Assembly: GCA_001899635.1 (NCBI GenBank)
Contig: MKVQ01000005.1
Location: forward strand, 372,001 to 436,000
DNA from: Myxococcales bacterium 68-20
GTDB taxonomy: Bacteria > Myxococcota_A > Polyangia > Polyangiales > Polyangiaceae
Reading direction: 5' to 3'
Length of the DNA: 64,000 bases
Both the position numbers and the translations under genes were made by a program. Under the pieces are notes generated by a model, which made no database searches, was not told the DNA's origin, and saw only the letters and a list, made by a program, of their open reading frames with translations. This document shows positions 37,489 through 45,766 of the stretch, piece by piece (the first letter of the stretch is position 1; each line of letters begins with the position of its first letter).

Positions 37489-38732
37489 CAGACCCGAGAG
37501 CCCCCGTGGTGAGAAGACTGCGAGGAATCCGTGACCGGCGCTCCGTCCGTTGGACGCCCCGAGCGCGTAGGAAGCGTCTCATAGAACGCCGCGAGTGCCT
37601 CCCATACGCGCTGGCTCCGAAAGTCGCGCTGCATCCGCTCGCGCCCTGCCCGCCCGTGCGCCGCCGCGAGGTCGCGATCGGTCAGGTAGCGCTCGATCGC
37701 GACTGCCAGCGCAGGAGCATCGCCTACGGGGACGAGCGTGCCGGTGACCCCGTCGACGATCGCGTCCACGGAGCCAACCGCCCTCGCTCCAACGACCGGA
37801 ACTCGCATCGAGGCCGCCTCCGCCGGGGCATTCGGAAATCCCTCGCGGTGCGAAGGGAATGCGAGCACATCCATCGCCGCATACAGCGTCGCAGGATCGT
37901 CGACGAAGCCGATCATGTGCACGCGTTCGTCGCTGGCAAGGCGCGCACGCACCTCGGACGGCACGGCATCGCGATCCTCAAACCTGCCCGCGATGACCAG
38001 ATGCGCGTCCGGAACACGTTCGCGAACGCGCGCCCATGCATCGGCCAGCTCGATGACTCCCTTGTCTCGGACGAGTCGGCCGACGAACCCGACGAGCGGC
38101 GCTCCACCGACGCCAATGCTCTCGCGCAGCTTGCGCACCGCCTCCGCGTCCACGGAGTCCGGATCGAAACGACCGTCGCAGTCGACCCCGTTGCCGGATC
38201 CCCGTCCCAACACGCGGGCGGTCACTGGCCTTACCAGTCGTCGCGCAACGGCCTCCTCGCGGAGGGACGCGCTCACGCAAAGCACGTGGGTAGCGAGGCC
38301 GCACGAAGTCCGCTCGGCGGCGGCAAGGAGGGGACGTTGCGCGCCCCGGGCTGTGCTGAGAGGCAGCCCTCGCATGTGATAGATGCGCGCCGGGATCCGG
38401 GCGAGGGCCGCTGCGGTCGTGCCGAGGAGCCCGCCCTTCGGGGTGTGCGCATGCACGACGTCAGGACGTACTTCGTGAAGAAACGCGACCAGCTTCGCGA
38501 GGCTCCGTAGATCATCGATCGGGCTGATTCGCCGCGACATCTCGATGCCCTGCACCCGAACGCCCTCGCGCTCGCCGAACGCATCGAGCTCCGGACCGGG
38601 CGCGGTCACCACGATGATCTCGTGTCCGCGGTCACGCATGAAGCGAACCTGACCGCGGAGCAGTATCAGCGACAGCGGGACCGTGAACACATGCACGATC
38701 CGCAGGTTCCTGCCCAAGGCAACGTCCTCCAA
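37488..38732 (-). CDS. GT4-family glycosyltransferase
   Basis: The 414-residue protein has the GT-B fold with an N-terminal VHVFTVPLSLILLRGQVRFM, then VHAHTPKGGLLGTTAAALAR, and the donor-side LVGFVGRLVRDKGVIELADA and AFPSHREGFPNAPAEAASM (E-x7-E). The AHTPKGGLLG motif is shared by WbpH/WcaC-like and PglA-like enzymes that add N-acetylated deoxy sugars. It is first in a two-gene minus-strand unit. The upstream gap of 334 bp to asnB should hold divergent promoters. Confidence 0.88.
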   Translation of the reverse strand: MEDVALGRNLRIVHVFTVPLSLILLRGQVRFMRDRGHEIIVVTAPGPELDAFGEREGVRVQGIEMSRRISPIDDLRSLAKLVAFLHEVRPDVVHAHTPKGGLLGTTAAALARIPARIYHMRGLPLSTARGAQRPLLAAAERTSCGLATHVLCVSASLREEAVARRLVRPVTARVLGRGSGNGVDCDGRFDPDSVDAEAVRKLRESIGVGGAPLVGFVGRLVRDKGVIELADAWARVRERVPDAHLVIAGRFEDRDAVPSEVRARLASDERVHMIGFVDDPATLYAAMDVLAFPSHREGFPNAPAEAASMRVPVVGARAVGSVDAIVDGVTGTLVPVGDAPALAVAIERYLTDRDLAAAHGRAGRERMQRDFRSQRVWEALAAFYETLPTRSGRPTDGAPVTDSSQSSHHGGSRV

Positions 38733-39066
38733 TTCCCGGGAAGAGCCGGTGTCACCTAGCGGACTTCCTGGGGGCAGTCCACCACTCGTCGAGTGTCGTA
38801 CGCGAGCGCAGCCGAACGCAGCCCCTACCCGGCCATCGACCTGTCGAGCTTGCGCTTCGCGCTAGCGCGTTCACGGCCAGCGTTTGGTTGCCGTACGCGG
38901 TCGGGCCGACCTCGGGCGCGGGCATCCGAGCCTCGGAGCAAACGAGGCCCGGCAAGGCCGCGCACGTCACTCCTTCACTCCTCCGTGCCGACGCACTCGA
39001 GGACCAACGGCGCATGGCTCGGTGCTTTGACGCATCCACGCGGAAGGCGCTAGAACGGCCCAGAAC
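38733..39066. other. Intergenic region between divergent glycosyltransferase and asnB
   Basis: No convincing gene on either strand. It must contain the promoters for both directions, but I see no clear -35/-10 pair. Confidence 0.5.
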
Positions 39067-41010
39067 ATGTGCGGCATCGTCGGTCTGGTGGGTTTCGACG
39101 CTCCCCTCGAGCGAGTGCAGGGGCTCGTCACGAGGATGAACGCGCACATCGCTCATCGTGGACCGGACGGTGAAGGACTCATCGCTCACCCCGATGCGAC
39201 GCTCGCGATGAAGCGGCTCGCCATCGTCGATGTCGAGCACGGACGCCAGCCGATGGCGAACGAGGACGAGTCCGTCGTCCTCGTGTACAACGGCGAAATC
39301 TACAACGCGCCTCAGCTACGGCGCGAGCTCGAGAACAAGGGTGTCCGATTCCGGACCCGGAGCGACACCGAGGTCATCCTGCGCCTCTATGAGCAGGATC
39401 CGAACGACGTCGAACGTCACCTGGTCGGAATGTGGGCCTTCGCGGTCCACGACCGGAGACGTCGCCGCGTCGTGCTGAGCCGTGATCGCTTCGGCATCAA
39501 GCCGCTCTTCATTGCAGACACCGGACGGAGTCTCGCATTCGCGTCAGAGCTCCGGTGCTTCGATCGCTCACTCGACGGGTTTGCGCGGCTCTTCGAGGTC
39601 GACCACGACGCGGCTCACGCCATGGTCTCGTGGAGCTACATCCCCGAAGCTGCAACCATCTACAAGGGCGTCCACCGGCTCGCCCCCGCGACTCGTCTGA
39701 CGATCGACCTCGCCACCGGCACGCGCACGTCGGAGCGCTACTGGGAGCTTCATCCGTCCGCCGACGCTGCGGCGGTTCGTTCACTCGACGAGGCGTGTGA
39801 GGGAACTGAAGCTCTCCTCCGCCGCGCGGTGAAGGAGCACCTGGAGAGCGACGTTCCGGTAGCGACGTTCCTCTCGGGCGGCATCGACTCGTCGCTCGTC
39901 ACGGCCTACGCGCACGACATCGCGCCGGGCACGATCAAGGCCTACTCGATCGGGTTTGCCGAGTCCTACTTCGACGAGTCGCCCTTTGCCCGCCAGACCG
40001 CCGAGAAGCTCGGTGTCCCGATCGCCGTCGAGATGTTCGACGAGGCGACTGCGCGCGCAAGGTTGCCTGATGCTCTTCTTGCGTACGACGAGCCTTTTGG
40101 TGACTCCTCGAGCCTCGCCACGTACCTGCTGTCGTCGCACGTCGCGCGCGATTACAAGGTCGCTCTCGGCGGCGATGGCGGCGACGAGGTCTTCGCGGGC
40201 TACAAGAAGTACATGGTGGCGCATCTCCGCCGCCCATTCGCCGCCGTCCCGCGCATCCGAGACCTGGTCGGTCACGCGCTCGGCAAGGTGCCGGTCGTTC
40301 ACGACCGCACGCGCGCGTGGACGGAGGTGCTTCGTACGGTCCGTCGCGTCTCTCGAGGGCTCGTCGGCTCGGACGCTCACGTCTACACGCAGCTGACTCA
40401 AGTGGTCTCCCTCGCCCACACCGCGCCCCTCATGCGCGAGGCGACGAACCCAGCACGGTTCGAGCTCGAGGCCCACGTGCGCTTCGAGCGCGCGCATGGG
40501 AACGAGCTGCAGCGGAGCCTGGCGACGGACCTCGGAAGCATGCTCTGCAACGACATGCTCGTGAAGGTGGACCGCGCGAGCATGGCGTGTCACCTCGAGG
40601 CGCGTGTCCCCTTCCTCGACCATCGTGTCGCGGAGTACGGGGTTGGACTGCCCGAGGTCTATACGCTGGGCGAACGAACGCGGCGCTGGTCCGGCAAGCG
40701 GGTCCTCCGCACCCTCCACGAGCGACGCTTTGGATCGGCCCTCGCCAACCGGAAGAAGCACGGCTTCGGCGTGCCCGTCGAGAGGTGGCTCCGCGGTCCC
40801 TTCGACGCAGCATGCGAGCGCCTGTTCGCGCGAGAGCGGCTCGATCGCTACGGGATCCTGTCGAGTGACGAGCTCGGCGACGGCGGCTTCCGCAAATGGG
40901 TCGGCGTCGATCCCGTCATCGTGTGGCACGCGTTCGCCCTCGCGGCGTGGTGTGAAGCAAACCTCGGCGACGGCCCTGGTGAGCTGCGCAGCCTGCTGGA
41001 CGCGTCCTGA
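39067..41010 (+). CDS. asnB: Glutamine-dependent asparagine synthase family amidotransferase
   Basis: The 647-residue protein starts with the nucleophile Cys2 (MCGIVGLVGF). It has the Ntn glutaminase domain (HRGPDGEG, VYNGEIYN, SDTEVILRLYE) and the synthetase domain with the P-loop SGGIDSS (270-276) and DKVLLGGDGGDEVFAGY-like GGDGGDEVFAGYKKY. AsnB makes Asn from Asp, but paralogues inside O-antigen loci (WbpS type) amidate uronic acids. The location among glycosyltransferases and uronic-acid genes makes the latter plausible. It stands alone on the plus strand and is convergent with the GT2 gene. Confidence 0.92.
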   Translation: MCGIVGLVGFDAPLERVQGLVTRMNAHIAHRGPDGEGLIAHPDATLAMKRLAIVDVEHGRQPMANEDESVVLVYNGEIYNAPQLRRELENKGVRFRTRSDTEVILRLYEQDPNDVERHLVGMWAFAVHDRRRRRVVLSRDRFGIKPLFIADTGRSLAFASELRCFDRSLDGFARLFEVDHDAAHAMVSWSYIPEAATIYKGVHRLAPATRLTIDLATGTRTSERYWELHPSADAAAVRSLDEACEGTEALLRRAVKEHLESDVPVATFLSGGIDSSLVTAYAHDIAPGTIKAYSIGFAESYFDESPFARQTAEKLGVPIAVEMFDEATARARLPDALLAYDEPFGDSSSLATYLLSSHVARDYKVALGGDGGDEVFAGYKKYMVAHLRRPFAAVPRIRDLVGHALGKVPVVHDRTRAWTEVLRTVRRVSRGLVGSDAHVYTQLTQVVSLAHTAPLMREATNPARFELEAHVRFERAHGNELQRSLATDLGSMLCNDMLVKVDRASMACHLEARVPFLDHRVAEYGVGLPEVYTLGERTRRWSGKRVLRTLHERRFGSALANRKKHGFGVPVERWLRGPFDAACERLFARERLDRYGILSSDELGDGGFRKWVGVDPVIVWHAFALAAWCEANLGDGPGELRSLLDAS

Positions 41011-41027
41011 CCGCCCTCAGCGGTCCG

Positions 41028-42035
41028 TCACCCGTTCGCTACCCGTAGCGCTGCTGCAACGAGCGCTCGTCGCCGAGCGCTGGTTGGCGGAGCGACGCGG
41101 TCGACCGTGCGGGCAGCGAGCGCGAGCATGACGTCGATGGGCGTCTGGCCCAGCCCCTCGACGCACGCAGCCGCCTCCTTCGCGTCGCCCGCGCTCACCC
41201 ACCCCCAGAGCGAGCCCGTGCGATGCGCCAGCGTCAGACTCGCGCGCAGCTCGCGCAGTAGCCCTTTCTCATCCGGCCAGCGCGCAGCGAGCTCGTCCAG
41301 GTACCGCCCGAGCACCTCGCGTCGTAGTGCCATGCCGCGGCTGAGCGGAAGAGCCGAGGACGCCTGCGCTGCGTGCCGACGCACTTGAACGAGGGGCTCA
41401 GCGACCAGCCCGACATCGCAGCGTTCGGCCATACGCATGAGCAGGACGAAGTCGCCGTAGTGGATCGGCAACGACAGATCGAATCCGTCAGGGTCGATGG
41501 CCGAGCGCCGATAGACGATGCTCTGCATGGTGAGCGGGTTCCTGCCCGACCGCATGAGCGCGCGGATGTACCTCTTGCCCCGCCACGTCTCGGTCTGGCG
41601 CACCGGCGTCCGCAGCTCCGTGACCGCGCCAGTCTCGTCGACGTACTCGTAGTTCGACCCCACGAAGCCAACGCTCGGATTCCGGTCGAGAAAGCTCACC
41701 TGGTGCTCCAGGAATCGCGGAGCCACGAGGTCGTCGTCGTGACAGAACGTCAGGTACTCGCCCCGCGCCGCACGGATCCCTCGGTTGAAGTTCTCGAACA
41801 TCGGGATGCGCTCCTCGACGCGGAGCACACGGACCCGGGCATCGGTCGCCGCCCAATCCTCGACGATGGCACGAGCGTCCGCGTTCGAAGCGTTGTCCAG
41901 GACCAGCACCTCGAAGTCTTCGAAGGTTTGGGCGCTGATCGAGCTCCGCGTGCTCGCAAGGAACTCCGTCCGCCCGATGGTCGGAACGCAGACAGAAATA
42001 CGAGGTCGCCGCTCTTCCAGACTCACGACACGCAT
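41028..42035 (-). CDS. GT2-family glycosyltransferase
   Basis: ATG 42035 (MRVVSLEERRPRISVCVPTI) gives 335 residues of an inverting GT-A enzyme: ISVCVPTIGRTEFLASTRSS, FEDFEVLVLDNASNADARAI, GEYLTFCHDDDLVAPRFLEH with the DxD-like acid cluster. A C-terminal helical extension follows. Donor is unknown. An earlier ATG at 42086 would add 17 residues without homology. It is downstream of the methyltransferase on the same strand. Confidence 0.88.
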   Translation of the reverse strand: MRVVSLEERRPRISVCVPTIGRTEFLASTRSSISAQTFEDFEVLVLDNASNADARAIVEDWAATDARVRVLRVEERIPMFENFNRGIRAARGEYLTFCHDDDLVAPRFLEHQVSFLDRNPSVGFVGSNYEYVDETGAVTELRTPVRQTETWRGKRYIRALMRSGRNPLTMQSIVYRRSAIDPDGFDLSLPIHYGDFVLLMRMAERCDVGLVAEPLVQVRRHAAQASSALPLSRGMALRREVLGRYLDELAARWPDEKGLLRELRASLTLAHRTGSLWGWVSAGDAKEAAACVEGLGQTPIDVMLALAARTVDRVAPPTSARRRALVAAALRVANG

Positions 42036-42265
42036 CTTTCTGGGTGACCTCGAGGCTCCTCCAGCTCCGCCGACGAGCTCGAGCAACGACGACGTGGGGC
42101 CCTCTCAGGCAATCGAGTGTCTACCACGTCTGGCACGCGGAGCCGAGACGCCAGCGGTAGCGTGCTGAGCCGTCGTCGCACGGCCACCTGTCAACGAGCC
42201 CGCGCCGCGTCGGCGCTGCGAGGCGACGACGACGGTACGGGAGCCGAGAGCTCGTGCGGTCCGCG

Positions 42266-43246
42266 TCAGTGCACGCCGTTGATGATGAGCGGAACGCGCG
42301 AGCGAAACGTCCAGCTCGTCCCCTCGATCGTGCGGAGGACGCGCTCGGCTTCCTGCCATGTCATCGGAGAGTCGTAGCGCGGCGAGAGCATGTCGAATGT
42401 GTCGAGGATCGCTTCCTGGTAGCGTTGTTCGTCGGTGAAGCCCTTCTCATCGACGTAGACGGCAACCGGCACCATGAACTGCGCGAGGCGTCCGAGCTTC
42501 GGTAGCCGGAACACCTTGTCCATGAGCGGGAAGACGACGGGCATTACACTTTCGATCCCCTTCAGCAGCACGTCGGACGGCAGCCTTCGCGTGAGCGGAC
42601 GCACCAAGTACTTTGCGTTCAACTTCGACCAAGGCTTACGCGCATAGATCGTGAACGTGAATCCACCACCTCGCTTCACGCAGTCGATGACCGTCCGGAT
42701 ACCACCCGGCGGATCAGGTGTGTGTTGGAGCACGCCGATCGAGTACGCGAGGTCAAAGACGCCCTTCTTGAAAGGCGGCTCGAGAAGGCTTCCCTGAACG
42801 AGCTCGGCGTTTGGGAACCGAGCGAGCGTATCTCTCGCAGCATCAACGGCCGACGACATGTCCAGCCCGACGAGCCGCGCGCCCCGACTCGCCGCGACCT
42901 CGGCGAAGCGTCCCGCACCGCAGCCTGCATCGAGCACGCGTCTGCCCTCGAGCTGGTCACGCGACCATCCAGTCTCCGAATCGAACCGGTGCTCGGAGTA
43001 GCCGGTGCCCGTCGCGCTATCCAGCTGCGTCGTTCGGAACAGATTCCACTGCTTGCCGAAAGTGTCCGTGTAGGCGTTCGGGGGCACGAAGCGCGGGATG
43101 CCGCGATGGATCGGATACTTCGCTCCGGACTCTTCGGACACGAGCTCCCCCTCTTCGATCACGTCGCCGTCGTGCCGTGTGACCCGAAGTTTCAGCTCCG
43201 CCCGCGTACGAGGCTCAGCGAGGATCTCGAGCAGCGATTCGCGCAT
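42266..43246 (-). CDS. SAM-dependent methyltransferase with Trm112-like N terminus
   Basis: ATG 43246 gives 326 residues. The first 60 resemble a small beta Trm112-like domain (YPIHRGIPRFVP). Class I SAM motif I is VLDAGCGAGRFAEVAASRGA, motif II GLDMSSA and post-motif YSIGVLQHTPDPPG. Such enzymes often methylate sugars in glycan loci. An earlier ATG (43300) lacks support. Confidence 0.85.
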   Translation of the reverse strand: MRESLLEILAEPRTRAELKLRVTRHDGDVIEEGELVSEESGAKYPIHRGIPRFVPPNAYTDTFGKQWNLFRTTQLDSATGTGYSEHRFDSETGWSRDQLEGRRVLDAGCGAGRFAEVAASRGARLVGLDMSSAVDAARDTLARFPNAELVQGSLLEPPFKKGVFDLAYSIGVLQHTPDPPGGIRTVIDCVKRGGGFTFTIYARKPWSKLNAKYLVRPLTRRLPSDVLLKGIESVMPVVFPLMDKVFRLPKLGRLAQFMVPVAVYVDEKGFTDEQRYQEAILDTFDMLSPRYDSPMTWQEAERVLRTIEGTSWTFRSRVPLIINGVH

Positions 43247-43736
43247 GGGGGCTGTTTCTAGCAGGGCGACATGGGTGAAGCCAGAGGTCGCCGCGCGCAC
43301 GCGTCGCCCTCAAGCGGAGCCAGTCGTTCATGCTCGCTCCGTGATCGGCCGCCAGGCCCCGCCCGCCGCCCGCCTCCCCGCCGGACGACCGAGCCGGGAG
43401 CGCCCAGCGCAGACCGGACACCCGCGAACCGCGACAGGTGCAGAGCTCCACCTTGCACGCCGCGCGGAAGCACCGCGGCCGCAAGGGCCCCAGCTGGTCG
43501 GACCGCTTGAAACAGCGGGAGGTCCATGACGCGTGGGCGCGGCCACACGAGGAGTCAGCAGGCCTCACGCTGAAGATGTGCTCGCAACCATCAGGGAGCC
43601 GCGTGCCGGTCCTGAGCACCGATCATTTGCGCAGCGGGCTCGGAAGCGTGCAGGGACAATTCGTTGAAGGGAGGCGTTTGGCGCGGTAAGAAGACGTCGC
43701 GCCGCAGCCACGTGAGCCACGGCCGAAGGGAATCGG
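43247..43736. other. Intergenic region between divergent methyltransferases
   Basis: Several short open frames overlap here, none with a domain or a ribosome site. I see no tRNA or repeat. Probably promoter DNA for both sides plus degenerate sequence. Confidence 0.5.
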
Positions 43737-44798
43737 ATGTCCATCTCGTCGTCGCCGTCGACACCCGCATCGACCACACAACTGACCGAGGACGCAATCC
43801 GATCGGACGCTCTGATGCAGGAGAGCGATCGCCTCCACGCGATCGATCTTCAGCGCCTTCTCGAGAGGTCGAGCGCGTTCGTCGAGGTGCCGTGCCCCGC
43901 GTGCAACGACGAGCGCCGCACGCCGCTCTGGGACAAAGACGGTTTCAAGTACGTGCTCTGCTCCGCGTGCGGAACCGCATATCTATCGCCGCGTCCGCCG
44001 CCGACGCTGCTTGATGAGTACTACAAGACGGCCGAAAACTACGTGTTCTGGAGCCGTCACATCTTCCCGGCCTCCGACGCCGCACGCCGCGAGCACATCG
44101 CTCGCCCGCGCGTCGTGCGTCTTGTGGACATCGCGCGACGGCACGGTCTCTCTCCCGGCGGGACGCTCGTCGAGGTCGGTGCCGGGCACGGCACCTTCTG
44201 CGAGGAAGCCGCGAGCAATGCCTTCTTCGGACGCGTCGTCGCGATCGAGCCAACCCCGAGCAACGCCGAGAGCTGCCGCAAAGCGCGGGGCGTCGAAGTT
44301 ATCGAGGAGCCGATCGAGGCCGTCCAGCTCGGCACAATCGCCGCCGACGTCGTCGCAAGCTTCGAGGTAATCGAGCACCTCTTTGCGCCGGCGGCGTTCG
44401 TCTCCGCCTGCGCGAAGGCGCTCCGCCCGGGCGGGCTTCTCGTCCTATCGTGTCCGAACCTGCACGGTTTCGAGGTTGCAACGCTCCAGACCGCATCGCG
44501 CACCGTCGATCCCGAGCACCTCAACTACTTCCACCCAACGTCATTGCGTGCACTACTCACGCGCTGCGGACTCGAAGTGGTCGAGCTGCTCACTCCGGGG
44601 AGGCTGGATGCCGAAATCGTCCGCAAGCGCGCGCTTGCGGGCGACTTCGAGCTCCGCGATCCCTTCGTGGAGGAGATCCTCCTCAGGCGTTGGACAGAGC
44701 TCGGCGGACCGTTCCAGGACTTCCTCGCGAACAACATGCTCTCGGCTCACATGTGGGCGGTCGCTCGCCGGCCGAGCAGCAGCGAGGCCGAGTCGTGA
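43737..44798 (+). CDS. SAM-dependent methyltransferase with zinc-ribbon N terminus
   Basis: The 353-residue protein carries C-x2-C (VPCPACNDE) and C-x2-C (LCSACGTAYLSPRP) near residues 45-82, a putative zinc ribbon. It then has SAM motif I VEVGAGHGTFCEEA, with further motifs VIAIEPTPS and VASFEVIEHLFAP. The family (methyltransferase 23 type) is common in sugar-modifying operons, including C-methyltransferases of the TylC3/NovU type that use such zinc ribbons. The GTGA overlap with the dioxygenase start shows translational coupling. Confidence 0.85.
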   Translation: MSISSSPSTPASTTQLTEDAIRSDALMQESDRLHAIDLQRLLERSSAFVEVPCPACNDERRTPLWDKDGFKYVLCSACGTAYLSPRPPPTLLDEYYKTAENYVFWSRHIFPASDAARREHIARPRVVRLVDIARRHGLSPGGTLVEVGAGHGTFCEEAASNAFFGRVVAIEPTPSNAESCRKARGVEVIEEPIEAVQLGTIAADVVASFEVIEHLFAPAAFVSACAKALRPGGLLVLSCPNLHGFEVATLQTASRTVDPEHLNYFHPTSLRALLTRCGLEVVELLTPGRLDAEIVRKRALAGDFELRDPFVEEILLRRWTELGGPFQDFLANNMLSAHMWAVARRPSSSEAES

Positions 44799-45766
44799 CG
44801 TCGGCGATCGCCGACCTCATCGACAAGGGCTACGTCAAGCTTGGTCCCGTCCTCACCCCCGAGGACGTCGCGGTACTTCGAGAGGAATCCGGCCGACTGC
44901 TCGCGGAGCCGAAGATTCCGTACGCCGAGTACCAGGCGCACCACAAGCACGACCCGACGTACCGCATGCGCGTATACGCGAATCGGGACTGGACCGTGGC
45001 GGTGGACGTCATTGGCTGGTCGCGCCGCTTCGATGATCTCATGGGCAAAGTCCTCACGCATCCGACCGTGCGCGAGACGATGGCGGCCGTCCTCGGCCCC
45101 GACTACAAACTCTGGCAGCTCAACATCCGGCGGCACGAGCCCGGGAGCCTGGGGCAGCCCCTTCATCAGGACGCGCCAGGAGGCCTCGGCCTCTCGCTGC
45201 TCGTATCCGACACACCGAAGGTCGATGGCGCGACGGCGTTCCTACCACGCTCGCACCGCTGGCCCGTCGAGTACCACGACGTCGGCCTGACGCTACGTCC
45301 GGCGAAGTTGCGCCGACTCCTGGACGGCGCGACCGGCCAGGCGGGAGATGTCAGCCTCTTCTTCAACCGCACCTGGCACGGGCGCTTCCCCGGAGACCTG
45401 CCTGCCACCGCAATCCTCGCGTCCTTCTTCTGCGTCGGCTCGAAGTATCCGATCCACGAACCGCCGAACGCCGTGCTTGAAAACGTCCATCCGGAGCTCG
45501 CACGGATGCTCGATGCGCGGCGCGGCGTCCGGCACCTCCACGGAAATGAGGTCGTCGTCGTCTCCGACGACGGAAGTTCTTCCAAGCCGCCGGCGATCGA
45601 GGACCTTCGCTTCGCGATCGGGGGTTCGGGTCCAGCACCGACGCTGAGCCCTTGGCGAATCCTCCGGGGCCTCTCACGAGCTCGTCATATGGCGGTGCGG
45701 ACGCTCGGCAAGGAGCGCCTCAAGCTCCTGCGCGACGCGGTTCGCGCACGTCGTCCTGACTCTTGA
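44795..45766 (+). CDS. Phytanoyl-CoA dioxygenase-family Fe(II)/2-oxoglutarate enzyme
   Basis: GTG 44795 overlaps the methyltransferase stop (GTGA). The 323-residue protein has a jelly-roll fold with the metal triad H-x-D (PLHQDAPGG, H124/D126) and distal His in FNRTWHGRFPG (H195), and a downstream basic residue that would bind 2-oxoglutarate (R197). Family members hydroxylate small molecules, including sugars and lipid chains. With a paired methyltransferase, a hydroxylate-then-methylate modification of the glycan is plausible (inference). Its 3' end overlaps the next minus-strand gene by 47 bp. Confidence 0.85.
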   Translation: MTSAIADLIDKGYVKLGPVLTPEDVAVLREESGRLLAEPKIPYAEYQAHHKHDPTYRMRVYANRDWTVAVDVIGWSRRFDDLMGKVLTHPTVRETMAAVLGPDYKLWQLNIRRHEPGSLGQPLHQDAPGGLGLSLLVSDTPKVDGATAFLPRSHRWPVEYHDVGLTLRPAKLRRLLDGATGQAGDVSLFFNRTWHGRFPGDLPATAILASFFCVGSKYPIHEPPNAVLENVHPELARMLDARRGVRHLHGNEVVVVSDDGSSSKPPAIEDLRFAIGGSGPAPTLSPWRILRGLSRARHMAVRTLGKERLKLLRDAVRARRPDS

